Part shown: positions 7,531 through 16,422 of the stretch, in pieces
Numbering within the stretch: position 1 is the stretch's first letter
How the letters are laid out: each line of letters begins with the position of its first letter
Assembly: GCF_036173105.1 (NCBI RefSeq)
Contig: NZ_CP108053.1
Coordinates: forward strand, 186,001-250,000
Source: Streptomyces sp. NBC_00287
GTDB taxonomy: Bacteria; Actinomycetota; Actinomycetes; Streptomycetales; Streptomycetaceae
Direction: 5' to 3'
DNA: 64,000 nucleotides
Notes under the pieces: model-generated
The model's database searches: none
What the model was told of the DNA's origin: nothing
Seen by the model: the letters and a program-made list of their open reading frames with translations, nothing else
Program-made: the position numbers and the translations under genes

Positions 7531-8617
7531 TAAGGCTGCTTCAGCGACGTGGTGCCGTGGTCGCGTTTCATGATTCGGTAGACGACGTTGGACAGCCGTC
7601 GTTTCAGAACTCTGCGGGCCGCCGCGGGCGTCTCCCCTTCCGCGTTCTTGCACAGGTAGTGCTCCTGCCCGCGCCCGCTGTCGCAGATCTGGCAGACGGC
7701 GATGATGTGCAGGACCGAATTCAGCGCGCGGTTCCGCCGGTGTTGCGCCGTTGGCGGACATTGTCGCCGCTGGAGGCGTCCAGGGGTGCGCTGCCTGTGT
7801 AGCTGGCGAAGTGGTGCTTGGTGGGGAAGCGGCTGACGTCGCCGACGTGCCCGATGACCTTGGCTGCCAGCACGGTGCCCAGGCCCGGCAGGGTCGGAGC
7901 CGATGCCGGGTCACGGCGAGCGCCTCTCGCATCTCAGCCTCGTTGTCCTTGACTTGGCGGTCCAGGCGGTCCAGGCGGCGCAGGTCGGCCAGCAGGTCAC
8001 GGGCGATGTCGCGGCGGCACGCGTCGGTGGCGGTCACCGGCGGACCCTCTTCATGGTGGCAGCGGCCTTGTCGGCCGACAGCCCGGCCGGGACTCCGCCG
8101 GGCAGGAGGTCGCGCAGGACGGCGTGGAGTCGGTTGAGGACGAGGGTGCGTTCGTGGACCAGGTCGTCGTGCCGTTCGGTCAGCAGCCGCAGGATCGTGG
8201 TCTGGTCCTCAGGCTCACGGGCTGCAAGTCCTGGCGGAACAGGGCGACTTGGGCAACGCGGCGGGCGTCGTTGGCGTCGGTCTTGCGATCGCCGCCGGTG
8301 GCCAGCAGCCGGGCACGGGCCGACAGGGTGGAGGGCACGTCCACCACGTTCTCGCCCGCGGCGGCCAGCTGCTGGGCGAGCGTGCGGCCCAGGCCGCGGG
8401 CGTCTTCGACGGCGAAGCGGCTCTCGGGCCACTGCTCGCACCTGCGCATCACCTGGTTGAAGGTGCCCGCGTTGACGGCGAACCGGCGCTGGGCCACCTG
8501 ATGGCCCGCAGCATCGACAGCGACGGCAGTGTGGGACGACTTGTGGGGATCAACATCGATCAGGATCACAGGCTGGCCTCGCGCTCGATCGGACAGCGGA
8601 CGGAGTGCGGTGGGCAT
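7531..8617 (-). pseudogene. IS110-family transposase with at least three frameshifts
   Basis: The N-terminal DEDD domain is clear: VILIDVDPHKSSHTAVAVDA, FAVEDARGLGRTLAQQLAAA, GGDRKTDANDARRVAQ. The frame changes near 8210 (continuing REPEDQTTILRLLTERHDDL), near 8034 (TATDACRRDIARDLLADLRR) and near 7905. The Transposase_20 part then appears as GLGTVLAAKVIGHVGDVSRF and HHFASYTGSAPLDASSGDN. Nearly the full family length is present, but it cannot be translated in one frame. The C-terminal KRDHGTTSLKQPYTL abuts the IS701 fragment. Confidence 0.85.
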
Positions 8618-8749
8618 CCTGACTTGAGGTCACCGTGTCACCGTCATGCCTCTGTCGAACCACACCGCGTGGGTGCCGGCCGGCGGCGGCACGCTATCAG
8701 TGAGCCAGCCCGAGGGCGGCAACGAGCACGGCGGGCCCGTGCCGGCCGG

Positions 8750-9274
8750 TTACTCGCGGCCGGGAGTACGCGGATGTTCCATGCGGGAGAGCCAGGTGGT
8801 GAGCAGCGTTTCGAGTGCCTCGGCCTCGGTGGGCGTCAGCAGATCCAGCAGGTGTCGTTCGTTGCGCATGTGGTCGGCGAACGCCCGGTCGATCAGTTCG
8901 CGTCCGGGTCTGGTGAGGGCGACGATCCGGCCGCGCTGGTCGTCGTCGGAACGGCGGCGGGTGACGAGCCCGGCTCGCTCCAGGCGGTCGATTCTCTTCG
9001 TCATCGCGCCGGTGGTGACCATGGTGTGCGCAGCAAGCTCGCCGGGTGCCCGCTCATAGGGCTCCCCGGCGCGGCGCAGGGCGCACAGGACGTCGAACTC
9101 TCCCTCGCTGAGGCCGTAGCGGCCGTAGACGAGGCAGAGTTCCTCGGTAAGCCGGTCGGCCAGACGGTGCAGTCGGCCGATCACTCCTTGCGGGGTGATA
9201 TCGACGTCGGGACGCTCGCGGCGCCAATCGGCCTGGATGCGGGCCACGCGGTCCAGCGGTTCACCATGCTCCAT
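8750..9274 (-). CDS. MarR-family transcriptional regulator
   Basis: A 174-aa winged-helix protein. Landmarks: YGLSEGEFDVLCALRRAG, then MVTTGAMTKRIDRLERAGLV for the recognition helix and SDDDQRGRIVALTRPG for the wing, which is standard MarR layout. The start MEHGEPLD at 9274 is chosen because homology does not extend further and the promoter/operator region lies immediately upstream. It is divergent from an EamA exporter gene, with only 39 bp between start codons and two palindromes in between. Autoregulation and control of the exporter is the likely role. Confidence 0.9.
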   Translation of the reverse strand: MEHGEPLDRVARIQADWRRERPDVDITPQGVIGRLHRLADRLTEELCLVYGRYGLSEGEFDVLCALRRAGEPYERAPGELAAHTMVTTGAMTKRIDRLERAGLVTRRRSDDDQRGRIVALTRPGRELIDRAFADHMRNERHLLDLLTPTEAEALETLLTTWLSRMEHPRTPGRE

Positions 9275-9287
9275 GTACCCATGGTAG

Positions 9288-9321
9288 CTTCCCGGGAAGT
9301 TATATTGGCTTCCATGGAAGC
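9288..9321. promoter_or_regulatory. Two MarR-type operators between divergent genes
   Basis: Two palindromes, CTTCCCGGGAAG (9288-9299) and GCTTCCATGGAAGC (9308-9321), share the half-site CTTCC. Their centres are 21 bp apart, two helical turns, as expected for two dimers on one DNA face. The second contains the ATG of the eamA-like gene (9314). Binding by the divergent MarR protein is inferred. Confidence 0.65.
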
Positions 9322-10297
9322 TAATCTGCGTTGGGTGGCACTGACCGCAGTCGCGCCGGTGGCCTGGGGGACCAACTACTTCGTCACCCACGAGTTCCTG
9401 CCGGCCGACCGCCCGCTGTACGGGGCCGCCCTGCGGGCCTTGCCCGCCGGCCTCGTCCTGCTGGCCTTGCGCAGGCAGCTGCCCCGCGGCGCGTGGTGGT
9501 GGCGGTCCGCAGTGCTCGGACTGCTCAACATGAGCGTGTTCTTCGTCCTCGTCTACGCCGCCTCCCAACTGCTTCCGACGAGCGTCGCCTCGACCGTCAT
9601 GGCGGTGTCGCCGCTGACGATGATGCTCATCGCCTGGCCCCTGGTGTCCGAGCGGCCCCGGATCGCCCACCTGGCCGGCGCCGCAATCGGGCTCGGCGGG
9701 GTCTGTCTCATGCTGCTCACCGGCGTGGAAGGAGCAAGCATGCCGGGAGTCCTCGCCTCGGCCGCCGCCATGCTGGTGTCATCCTTCGGACACATCCTGG
9801 CCAAACGGTGGAGCGCCGCCACCGATGTGCTCGCCGCGACCGCCTGGCAACTCACCGCCGGAGGCCTGTTCCTGCTCCCGGTCGCCGCAGCCGTGGAGGG
9901 CCCTCCGCCCGCATTCTCCACGCCGTCGCTCCTCGCGTTCGGCTACGTCTCCCTGGTCGCCACCGCGCTGGCCTTCGCCGTCTGGTTCGCCGGGCTACAG
10001 CACCTGCCCGCGGGAACAGTCGGACTGCTGGGACTGCTCAACCCCCTTACAGGCGCGCTGCTCGGCACAGCGTTCGCCAAAGAGGTGCTGACCGTTCACC
10101 AACTGTGCGGACTGTTCCTGGTCCTGGCCGGAGTCGTCCTGGGCCAACCCAAGCGCACCGGCCGACGCGATAACAGTCAGGCGCCTCTCCATCCGGTATC
10201 CGACGAGCGTCCCGCGCAAGCGCCCTCCATACGCAAACCTCGTGAGGAGCGGAGATGTGGACAGGGCGCCGGCCCGGATATGTACGAGGACGAGTGA
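9314..10297 (+). CDS. EamA/DMT-family membrane exporter
   Basis: A 327-aa protein with about ten transmembrane segments in two EamA halves: VAPVAWGTNYFVTHEFLPAD at the start, and GLQHLPAGTVGLLGLLNPLT with TVHQLCGLFLVLAGVVLG near the end. These are typical of drug/metabolite transporters. The ATG at 9314 lies inside an operator palindrome, leaving almost no 5' leader. A hydrophilic tail of about 50 residues follows the last helix and may be a non-native extension. The MarR pairing suggests inducible export of a small metabolite or toxin. Confidence 0.88.
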   Translation: MEANLRWVALTAVAPVAWGTNYFVTHEFLPADRPLYGAALRALPAGLVLLALRRQLPRGAWWWRSAVLGLLNMSVFFVLVYAASQLLPTSVASTVMAVSPLTMMLIAWPLVSERPRIAHLAGAAIGLGGVCLMLLTGVEGASMPGVLASAAAMLVSSFGHILAKRWSAATDVLAATAWQLTAGGLFLLPVAAAVEGPPPAFSTPSLLAFGYVSLVATALAFAVWFAGLQHLPAGTVGLLGLLNPLTGALLGTAFAKEVLTVHQLCGLFLVLAGVVLGQPKRTGRRDNSQAPLHPVSDERPAQAPSIRKPREERRCGQGAGPDMYEDE

Positions 10298-10324
10298 AGT
10301 CCCGCCATCGCACCACACGCCGCT

Positions 10325-10345
10325 GAAATCACGGACAGTGATTTC
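10325..10345. repeat. Perfect inverted repeat, 8-bp arms
   Basis: GAAATCAC, a 5-nt spacer, then GTGATTTC. It lies 27 bp after the EamA stop and before the 3' end of the ISL3 remnant. It could terminate the EamA transcript or belong to the ISL3 end. No T-run follows. Confidence 0.5.
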
Positions 10346-10425
10346 CTCACGGAACTTGCGCCACCCCCAACCTGGTTCTGGATCACTTTCGGTCTCGGTG
10401 CCACGGAGGGTCACCACCACCGCGA

Positions 10426-11090
10426 TCATGAACGCGCTCGGGCCGTCAGAAAGACTCGTTTGCGGAGCAGGTCGAAGTTGGTACGGCCGAGCATCTGCCG
10501 CTTCAGCATCTTGAACTTGCTGTTGTGCCCCTCGACGGCGCCGGAGCTGTAGTGCACGCTGAGCCCGGCGACGACGGCGTCGAGGTCCTGCCCGAGACCG
10601 GTGACGCAGCCGAGCAGGGCCGGCAGGTCGTCTTTTTGGACACGGTCGATCCATTGCCCGAGTTGCGCGCCCGGGCGGTTGTTCATCAACTCGGCCAAGG
10701 CCCACAGGTGTTGACTGGTCCGCTCAAGTGCGGGGCAGCGGGAGAGAATTGACTTGAGCTGTTGAACTTGGTCGTCGTCGAGGCGGTCGGGGCGGCGTGT
10801 AAGCCAGCCGGTCACCTCTCGCACGGACGGGCTTCGGCGGGGCGGACCGTCGTGGGGAAAGGCTTCGCGGAGCTGGTTGCACGTACCTGCGCACGACACC
10901 TACGCCGCCCGCGTATCCGCACTCACGCAGCTCCTCGAACAGGCGGGCAACTATGCAGCCCTCGGCCCACCGCTGGTGCGGATAGGGCTTGAACGGATCG
11001 AGGATGCTGGGCAGGCCGGTCCACCGCCCGACCAGCAGGTCGTCCGCAGTGGCCACGGCAAACAGGTCGGCACGCTCACCAGCGTCTCCT
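10426..11090 (-). pseudogene. ISL3-family transposase, 5'-truncated and frameshifted
   Basis: The middle and C-terminal parts are recognisable. FAVATADDLLVGRW, LPSILDPFKPYPHQRWAEGC and ELRECGYAGG..VRRYVQ lie in one frame. LREAFPHDGPPRRSPSVREV, DLDAVVAGLSVHYSSGAVEG and FKMLKRQMLGRTNFDLLRKR lie in another. The switch is near 10875-10895. The N-terminal zinc-finger region is absent. SSGAVEGHNSKFKMLKRQ is the ISL3 hallmark around the last catalytic Glu. Inactive remnant. Confidence 0.8.
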
Positions 11091-11191
11091 CTGCCACCTC
11101 CACCGAGGCGAGGGTCAGCGGCCCGGACCTGACGCAACCTCAACGGGACGATCGCGGCGGACAACGCCATGGACCAGTTGGGCGGGCGGCA

Positions 11192-11821
11192 TCACGCCCG
11201 CCCTGTTGGCCGGGGCGGGCCAGGGAGAGGCTGCGTTGTCTGCAGGAAGCTGGAGCGCGCCCAGGCTGCCAGATCTTCGGTGGAATACCTTGCGGCAAGG
11301 TCATTCAGTCCTGCAACGAAGCGCGTTTGATCCACAGTGATGTGCTCGCACATCACCGCCCACCACACCGCGTGGGCGGCCAGCATGCTCCGCGTCAGCT
11401 CCCGATCGAGTAGGCCACTTCGGTCGGCTTCCGCGATCCGCTCGAACGCCCACAGGACCGAGTAGAGGTCACGCAGCGGCGTCTCCCCCGGTGATGCCTG
11501 CATGTCCTGCGGGTAGATCGAGAAGTCGGCACCGCCCCGGACGTGCATGTACTGCTCCCCCACCAGTTCCTGCCAGCACGGTTGCCATGCGACGGCCTCG
11601 CCGCCGGCTGCCTTGGCGGTGCGCCACATATGCCTGGACAGCCGGCCCCGTGCGTTGCCGATCTCGCCAGTCGTGAGTACTTCATGCAGCACGATGGTCC
11701 GCTCGATCGCGCTCATTCTGCGCTGCGCCCGAAGCTGGACCAAGCCGACTCCCACGGCTGTCGCAATAGCGGCGATCGTACCCAAAGAGCCAACCCACGC
11801 AGCCCACTCAGCACCGCTCAT
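11192..11821 (-). CDS. Hypothetical protein with N-terminal membrane anchor
   Basis: A 209-aa protein with one transmembrane segment near the N-terminus (WVGSLGTIAAIATAVGVGLV) and then a cytoplasmic helical domain rich in Trp, Arg and acidic residues. It starts at ATG 11821 after a GGGGGG stretch. No family is recognised. The same topology, an N-terminal helix followed by a Q/R-rich turn and a soluble helical domain, recurs in the unrelated-looking protein at 59245-60009. It has no operon partner. Confidence 0.6.
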   Translation of the reverse strand: MSGAEWAAWVGSLGTIAAIATAVGVGLVQLRAQRRMSAIERTIVLHEVLTTGEIGNARGRLSRHMWRTAKAAGGEAVAWQPCWQELVGEQYMHVRGGADFSIYPQDMQASPGETPLRDLYSVLWAFERIAEADRSGLLDRELTRSMLAAHAVWWAVMCEHITVDQTRFVAGLNDLAARYSTEDLAAWARSSFLQTTQPLPGPPRPTGRA

Positions 11822-12007
11822 AGAGCCCCCCACGGGATCGCCGCGCACTGCTCGGCCTGGGATCTGCCGTCTAGTCCCTCGGCCGCATGGGGCATACCCA
11901 ACTTCCCCGGGCCCGACGAGACCATCGACGGCCCGATGTGGCGCTGCGACACGATCGTCGTGGACAACTGAAACCTGGCGACCGCTCCGGGGCCAGAGCT
12001 CCAGCCG

Positions 12008-12082
12008 CCGCATCGGCACCATCGTCCAGGCCGTACACGCCCTCCTGACCTGCACGCATTCAGGACAGAAGAGGTTCAGTGC
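12008..12082 (+). repeat. 75-bp dispersed repeat, copy B
   Basis: Ungapped 91% match to 3061-3135. Its last bases overlap the DUF4246 stop codon on the other strand (12076-12078). The 190 bp before it hold only a short possible gene tail (IPNFPGPDETIDGPMWRCD). The repeat may mark the edge of an old insertion or recombination. Confidence 0.7.
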
Positions 12083-13584
12083 TCACAAAGGGAGAACTCT
12101 CGTTCGTAGAGCTGCTCGTTGTGTTCGTCGACGAAGAACTTGCGTTCCTGCATGAGTTGTTCACGGTAGTTCTTGGCCTGCTCCAGGGTCATGGTCGAGG
12201 TGTCGGACCATGGCTGTTGCGGTGGCACATCGGAGGTCGAGACGATCCTTTCCGACGGGTCGACCAGGAAGAACGCGAGAATTTTGCGATATCCCGGGCG
12301 GGTGGGTTCCGTCAGGCGGAATGAGCCGACGCGGTGTTGCAGGATGTTCGGGAACGCCAGGCAGCGGCCCGCCGGCGTCGATACCGATCCCAGCACCTGG
12401 TTCAGGGCGTCTTCGTCCTCCAGGCCGTAGACCTCACGCAGACCGTTGTCGTCGTTCTGTTCATAGCTCGGGTCGTCGAGTGCCGCCCGGAAACTCAGCC
12501 GGCTTTCGGTGATGTTGTCGCTGTCCCAGTAGTAGATGCCGGTCGAGACGATCCGCTCGTTCATCATCCCCTCGACATGCCAGGAACCGCCGGAGTACTC
12601 GGGCTTGTCCGGGGTGAGATGAATGGTGGCGAGCTTGACGATGACTTGGAGACGGCGGCCGCGAAGGTCGACTCGGGCGGAGTCATCGGGCACCTCGGGC
12701 GGGGTGAAGGCCGGGGCGTCCGGGATCACCGGGCGGCGGTTTTCCCACCAATCGTCCTGAGCCTGCTCCCATGCATGAAGGGCTTCCTTGTAGGCCTCAT
12801 TGTCACTGTAGGAAGATTTGTCCGGATACTCCGGCTCCGAGTCGTACCACCCGTAAGGATCGGCCTCGATCCGCAGGGGGCGCGGATGGCGCAGATCGGT
12901 GAGCACGTTCTCCAGCAGCGGGCGCAGGCGCCCGAACAAGTCCGGTAGGACGGAGGCCAGTTCGCGATGGGTATCGGGGTGGACGTTGTTGACGTATGAG
13001 TGGAAGGCGACATCGCCGTCGTCACTGACGTCGACGTCCGTGGGCAGCCACTGGAACTTCTCCGAGAATTCGTACCGCGAATAGCGGTCCGTCGGGTTCT
13101 GCCACGCTCGCTCGGGCGCGCCGCTCACCTCGCGCACCAGGCAGAACAGTGAGGGATGAACCAGATCCAGTACCTGGCCGTCGGATCCGGGATGCCAGTC
13201 CTGTTCTGCTTCGGGGACCTGTTCCAGAACCCGAACCGCCTCGCGGAGCCGGGATCTGAGCTCGTCGTCGACCAGGGTGTCCGACTGCCACACCCCGTCG
13301 ACGGCGGACACCTCGACACCGGTTTGTCCGTCCCGCAGTGCGGCGTAATGCGCGAGTTCGGCAAGCACGTAGCGAACCTGCGCTTCGGTGAGGCCCTGGG
13401 CGACCGCTTCTTGCGTCCACCTGGCGACGATGTCGGCGTCGTTCATCTTGTCGAACCACCCCGGCTTCGCCCGAATGTGTGCGCTGCACTGCATCATCTG
13501 AAGTTCCCGCAGCGTTCGGGGTGTCGCGAATGATATGGAACGGGAAGCATGAAAGGGCAGCGGGAAAGCAGACAGGCCAGTCAA
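12076..13584 (-). CDS. DUF4246 family protein, possible 2OG/Fe(II) oxygenase-like enzyme
   Basis: A 502-aa protein matching the DUF4246 family found in fungi and actinobacteria. Conserved blocks: LQVIVKLATIHLTPDKPEYS, GGSWHVEGMMNERIVSTGIY, SDNITESRLSFR, CLAFPNILQHRVGSFRL and RPGYRKILAFFLVDP. The H-x-E in WHVEGM, the later His in LQHRV and the Arg in PGYRK resemble the metal- and 2-oxoglutarate-binding set of cupin dioxygenases; this is inference. The start is a TTG at 13584 preceded by GGGAGGA at good spacing. Monocistronic; its role is unknown. Confidence 0.8.
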   Translation of the reverse strand: MTGLSAFPLPFHASRSISFATPRTLRELQMMQCSAHIRAKPGWFDKMNDADIVARWTQEAVAQGLTEAQVRYVLAELAHYAALRDGQTGVEVSAVDGVWQSDTLVDDELRSRLREAVRVLEQVPEAEQDWHPGSDGQVLDLVHPSLFCLVREVSGAPERAWQNPTDRYSRYEFSEKFQWLPTDVDVSDDGDVAFHSYVNNVHPDTHRELASVLPDLFGRLRPLLENVLTDLRHPRPLRIEADPYGWYDSEPEYPDKSSYSDNEAYKEALHAWEQAQDDWWENRRPVIPDAPAFTPPEVPDDSARVDLRGRRLQVIVKLATIHLTPDKPEYSGGSWHVEGMMNERIVSTGIYYWDSDNITESRLSFRAALDDPSYEQNDDNGLREVYGLEDEDALNQVLGSVSTPAGRCLAFPNILQHRVGSFRLTEPTRPGYRKILAFFLVDPSERIVSTSDVPPQQPWSDTSTMTLEQAKNYREQLMQERKFFVDEHNEQLYEREFSLCEH

Positions 13585-13879
13585 TTCTCTTGGTCCTCCC
13601 AGTCGATGTGCGGCGGCGGGAAGGATACTTCAGCTCACTGACAGCGCAGCCGTGGTCCCTGTCATCGCCGGTCCGGGAGCCAGAGCTTCGACGTCCTCGC
13701 GTGAGGTACGGTTCGTGCTCATCCGAGGCCGAGGAGCGCGAGGGGGTACGAGCGTTGCGGCGCAGGCCGGCCATCACAGTGTCCTGGCAGGTGATGTGAG
13801 GGCGGCGCAATTGAATTTCCCACGCGGCCTAACCGTTCGGAAACCGCCCGGCGCCGCGGTCGGACTAGCTTCGTGACGT

Positions 13880-16006
13880 ATGAAGGTGTGGGAGCCGTTA
13901 CGGCAGCTGCTCGGCAGGCCAGGCGCAATCGGCATGGGTATTTCGGGCAAGGTCAGCTCAGAGCTCCGCCGCGGTGGCCGCAGCGCTCCCGGCCGTCGGC
14001 CGATGCCTGGTTGGCGCAGCATCAAAGGCCGTGTGACGGTGGTTATTGCGATCCCGATCTGTCTGCTGCTGACTGTGGCCGGTTACGCCGTGCACGGCCG
14101 CGCCGAGGCGCTCGGCGACGCCCGGACGACTCGTGCCGAGGTTGGCCTCAGCCTGCGCGTCCAGGCCTTGGTGCATCAACTGCAACGTGAACGTGGCCTG
14201 ACCAATGGCCTGTTGGGTGGTGAGGAGGAGTTCCGCGCCCCGCTCACCGCTGTGCGCAAGCGCGTTGACGCGGCACTTCACGACATGCGCCGGGAGGATG
14301 CCGTCCAGGGGGTCATCCAGCAAAAATTGCAGCGCCTCGCTGACATCCGCGCCGCTGCCGACGCGGACACAGCCGCCCCGGCCGCGACCCTCACCTACTA
14401 CACCGCCGCCGTCGAGGCTCTCAACGCCGTCGATCCGGTGGCGGAGACCGCCACGGGCTCCGACCGCCAACTGCGCAACGGGCTGGCAGCGTTGCGGGAG
14501 CTGGCTGCAGCCAAGGAATCCGTCGCTCTCGAACGCGGCTACCTCAACGGCGTGTTCGCCGCAGGCGCCTTCCGCAACGGCGAGTACCTCACCTTCACCG
14601 AGGTACGCGCCACACGCGAAGCCGCCCTCGCCCGCTTCCGGCAGGTCGCCACAGAACCCCAGCGCGCGACGCTGAAGAACGCTTTCGGAACCGAGAGCGC
14701 CGAACGCGCCGCCGCCTACGAGAACCGAGCGGAAGACGCCGCCGACGGCTCCGCGCTGTCTGCCGACCCCGGCACCTGGTGGGACGCCATGACCGTGCTC
14801 GTCGATGATCTGCACGCCGCCCAGCAGTCGGTGGGGGACGACGTACGAGACCGCGCCGAACAGCTGAGGCACAACGCCGAGAAGGAACTCGCCGCCTATC
14901 TCGTCGCGGGAATGCTCATGTCCGCCCTCGTCGCCGGCCTCGCCGCCTTCGCCTCCCGATCCCTCACCCGCCCGCTCGGCGCCCTCGCCGAGGCCGCACA
15001 TCACGTAGCACGACATCGGCTGCCCGCAACCGTCGCCCGTATCCAGCGCTCGCCGCAGGACCACGTGGAACTCCTCCCGTCGGCGGACGCGCCGGACCAT
15101 CCCGATTCGCGACTGCTGGGCGGCGCGGCGGAGATCGCCGAGGTCGCGGCATCCCTCCACCAGGTGGAGCACACTGCCCTCCACCTGGCCGCTCAGCAGG
15201 CCGGCCTGCGGCGCAACACCACCGAATCACTCGCCAATCTCGGCCGCCGCAATCAGAACCTCGTGCGTCGTCAGCTCAGCCTCATCACCCGGCTGGAACG
15301 GCAGGAACTCGACCCGGACGCCCTCGCCGAGCTCTTCGAACTCGACCACCTCGCCACCCGTATGCGGCGCAATGCCGAAAGCCTGCTGGTCCTCGCCGGG
15401 CAGAATCCCCCGCGGCCCACGGCAGCACCGGCCAATGGCCTGGAGGTCGTCCAGTCCGCTGTCGCCGAAGTGGAGCAGTACCGGCGGGTCCTGATCGCGA
15501 CCGTCGAGCCGGTACAGGTGCGCGGGCACGCAGTCGCCGATGTCGCCCACCTCCTTGCCGAGCTCATCGAGAACGGGCTGACCTTCTCGCCACCGACCGA
15601 ACCGGTCGAGGTGCACGGCTGGTACGACAGTGAGGACGACATGTACTGCTTCGCTGTCGTCGACCACGGAATCGGCATGTCCGAGGCCGACCGGGCACAT
15701 GCCAACGCCCGCCTCTCCGACTCCGGCGAGGAAGCCTTCCTCGCCGCGCCCACCCGGTTTCTCGGCCTCCTCGTCGTCGGCCGGCTCACCCACCGCCTCG
15801 GTGAAGGCACCCAAGTCCACCTCTTCGACACCACTGGCGGCGGCCTGTCCGCACTCCTCGCCCTCCCCAAGCGCCTCCTCGCACCCGTGGAGGACGTCTC
15901 TTCCCCATCCCCGCCCGCCAGGCCCGCTGTCGCCTCCCTGCTCAACGGGTTCCGAGCAGGTGTCGCCCGTGCGGAAGCCGGCACCACACAAGGAGCGTCA
16001 TCGTGA
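13880..16006 (+). CDS. Nitrate/nitrite-sensor-type histidine kinase (conservon component A)
   Basis: A 708-aa protein. Order: a short cytoplasmic N-terminus, TM1 (VTVVIAIPICLLLTVAGYAV), an extracellular NIT-type helical domain (residues 75-340, with HQLQRERGLTNGLLGG), TM2 (YLVAGMLMSALVAGLAAFAS), a HAMP-like region, a DHp-like segment (NLGRRNQNLVRRQLSLITRL) and an HATPase domain with ELIENGLTFSPP and VVDHGIGM. These are features of CvnA kinases of Streptomyces conservons. It overlaps the next gene (roadblock) by GTGA, showing translational coupling. The usual CvnC and CvnD genes do not follow. Confidence 0.9.
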   Translation: MKVWEPLRQLLGRPGAIGMGISGKVSSELRRGGRSAPGRRPMPGWRSIKGRVTVVIAIPICLLLTVAGYAVHGRAEALGDARTTRAEVGLSLRVQALVHQLQRERGLTNGLLGGEEEFRAPLTAVRKRVDAALHDMRREDAVQGVIQQKLQRLADIRAAADADTAAPAATLTYYTAAVEALNAVDPVAETATGSDRQLRNGLAALRELAAAKESVALERGYLNGVFAAGAFRNGEYLTFTEVRATREAALARFRQVATEPQRATLKNAFGTESAERAAAYENRAEDAADGSALSADPGTWWDAMTVLVDDLHAAQQSVGDDVRDRAEQLRHNAEKELAAYLVAGMLMSALVAGLAAFASRSLTRPLGALAEAAHHVARHRLPATVARIQRSPQDHVELLPSADAPDHPDSRLLGGAAEIAEVAASLHQVEHTALHLAAQQAGLRRNTTESLANLGRRNQNLVRRQLSLITRLERQELDPDALAELFELDHLATRMRRNAESLLVLAGQNPPRPTAAPANGLEVVQSAVAEVEQYRRVLIATVEPVQVRGHAVADVAHLLAELIENGLTFSPPTEPVEVHGWYDSEDDMYCFAVVDHGIGMSEADRAHANARLSDSGEEAFLAAPTRFLGLLVVGRLTHRLGEGTQVHLFDTTGGGLSALLALPKRLLAPVEDVSSPSPPARPAVASLLNGFRAGVARAEAGTTQGASS

Positions 16007-16422
16007 CCACCACCGTCCAGAGTTTCGGCTGGCTCATCTCGGACTTCGTACGCACCGCAGACGGTGTCACCGACGCCGTCGCCGTCTCCTCCGACGGCTT
16101 GCTCATGGCCGCCTCGGACAGCCTCGGCCGAGATCGCGCCGACCACCTCGCCGCGGTTGTCTCCGGCATCACCAGCCTCGCCCAGAACGCGGCGACGGCC
16201 CACGGGTTCCACGGCATGAAGCTCGTCATGATCGAAATGCTCGGTGGCTTCCTCATGGTCGGTCGCATCCGCGACGGCAGCTGCCTCGGCGTCCTCGCCG
16301 CCGAAGGGTGCGACGTCGGCCTGGTGGGCTACGAGATGGCCGTCCTCGCCGACCGCGCCGGCCAACTGCTCACCCCGCAGTTGGTACGCGAACTCCACTC
16401 CGCGCCGGTGGCCGCGGGATAG
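16003..16422 (+). CDS. Roadblock/LC7-domain protein (conservon component B)
   Basis: A 139-aa protein with the Roadblock/LC7 fold: FGWLISDFVRTADGVTDAVA, VSSDGLLMAASDSL, IEMLGGFLMVGRIRDGSCLG, and a C-terminal helix. In conservons this protein pairs with the sensor kinase and a Ras-like GTPase, as a guanine-nucleotide control module at the membrane. The GTG start overlaps the kinase stop. After its TAG there is no DUF742 or GTPase gene, so it is an orphan A-B pair or a truncated conservon. Confidence 0.9.
   Translation: MTTTVQSFGWLISDFVRTADGVTDAVAVSSDGLLMAASDSLGRDRADHLAAVVSGITSLAQNAATAHGFHGMKLVMIEMLGGFLMVGRIRDGSCLGVLAAEGCDVGLVGYEMAVLADRAGQLLTPQLVRELHSAPVAAG

Noticed and set aside
8249..9313. 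N-terminal extension of the EamA gene to 8249
   Set aside because: The upstream codons are antisense to the IS110 and MarR genes; the transporter homology begins at ATG 9314.
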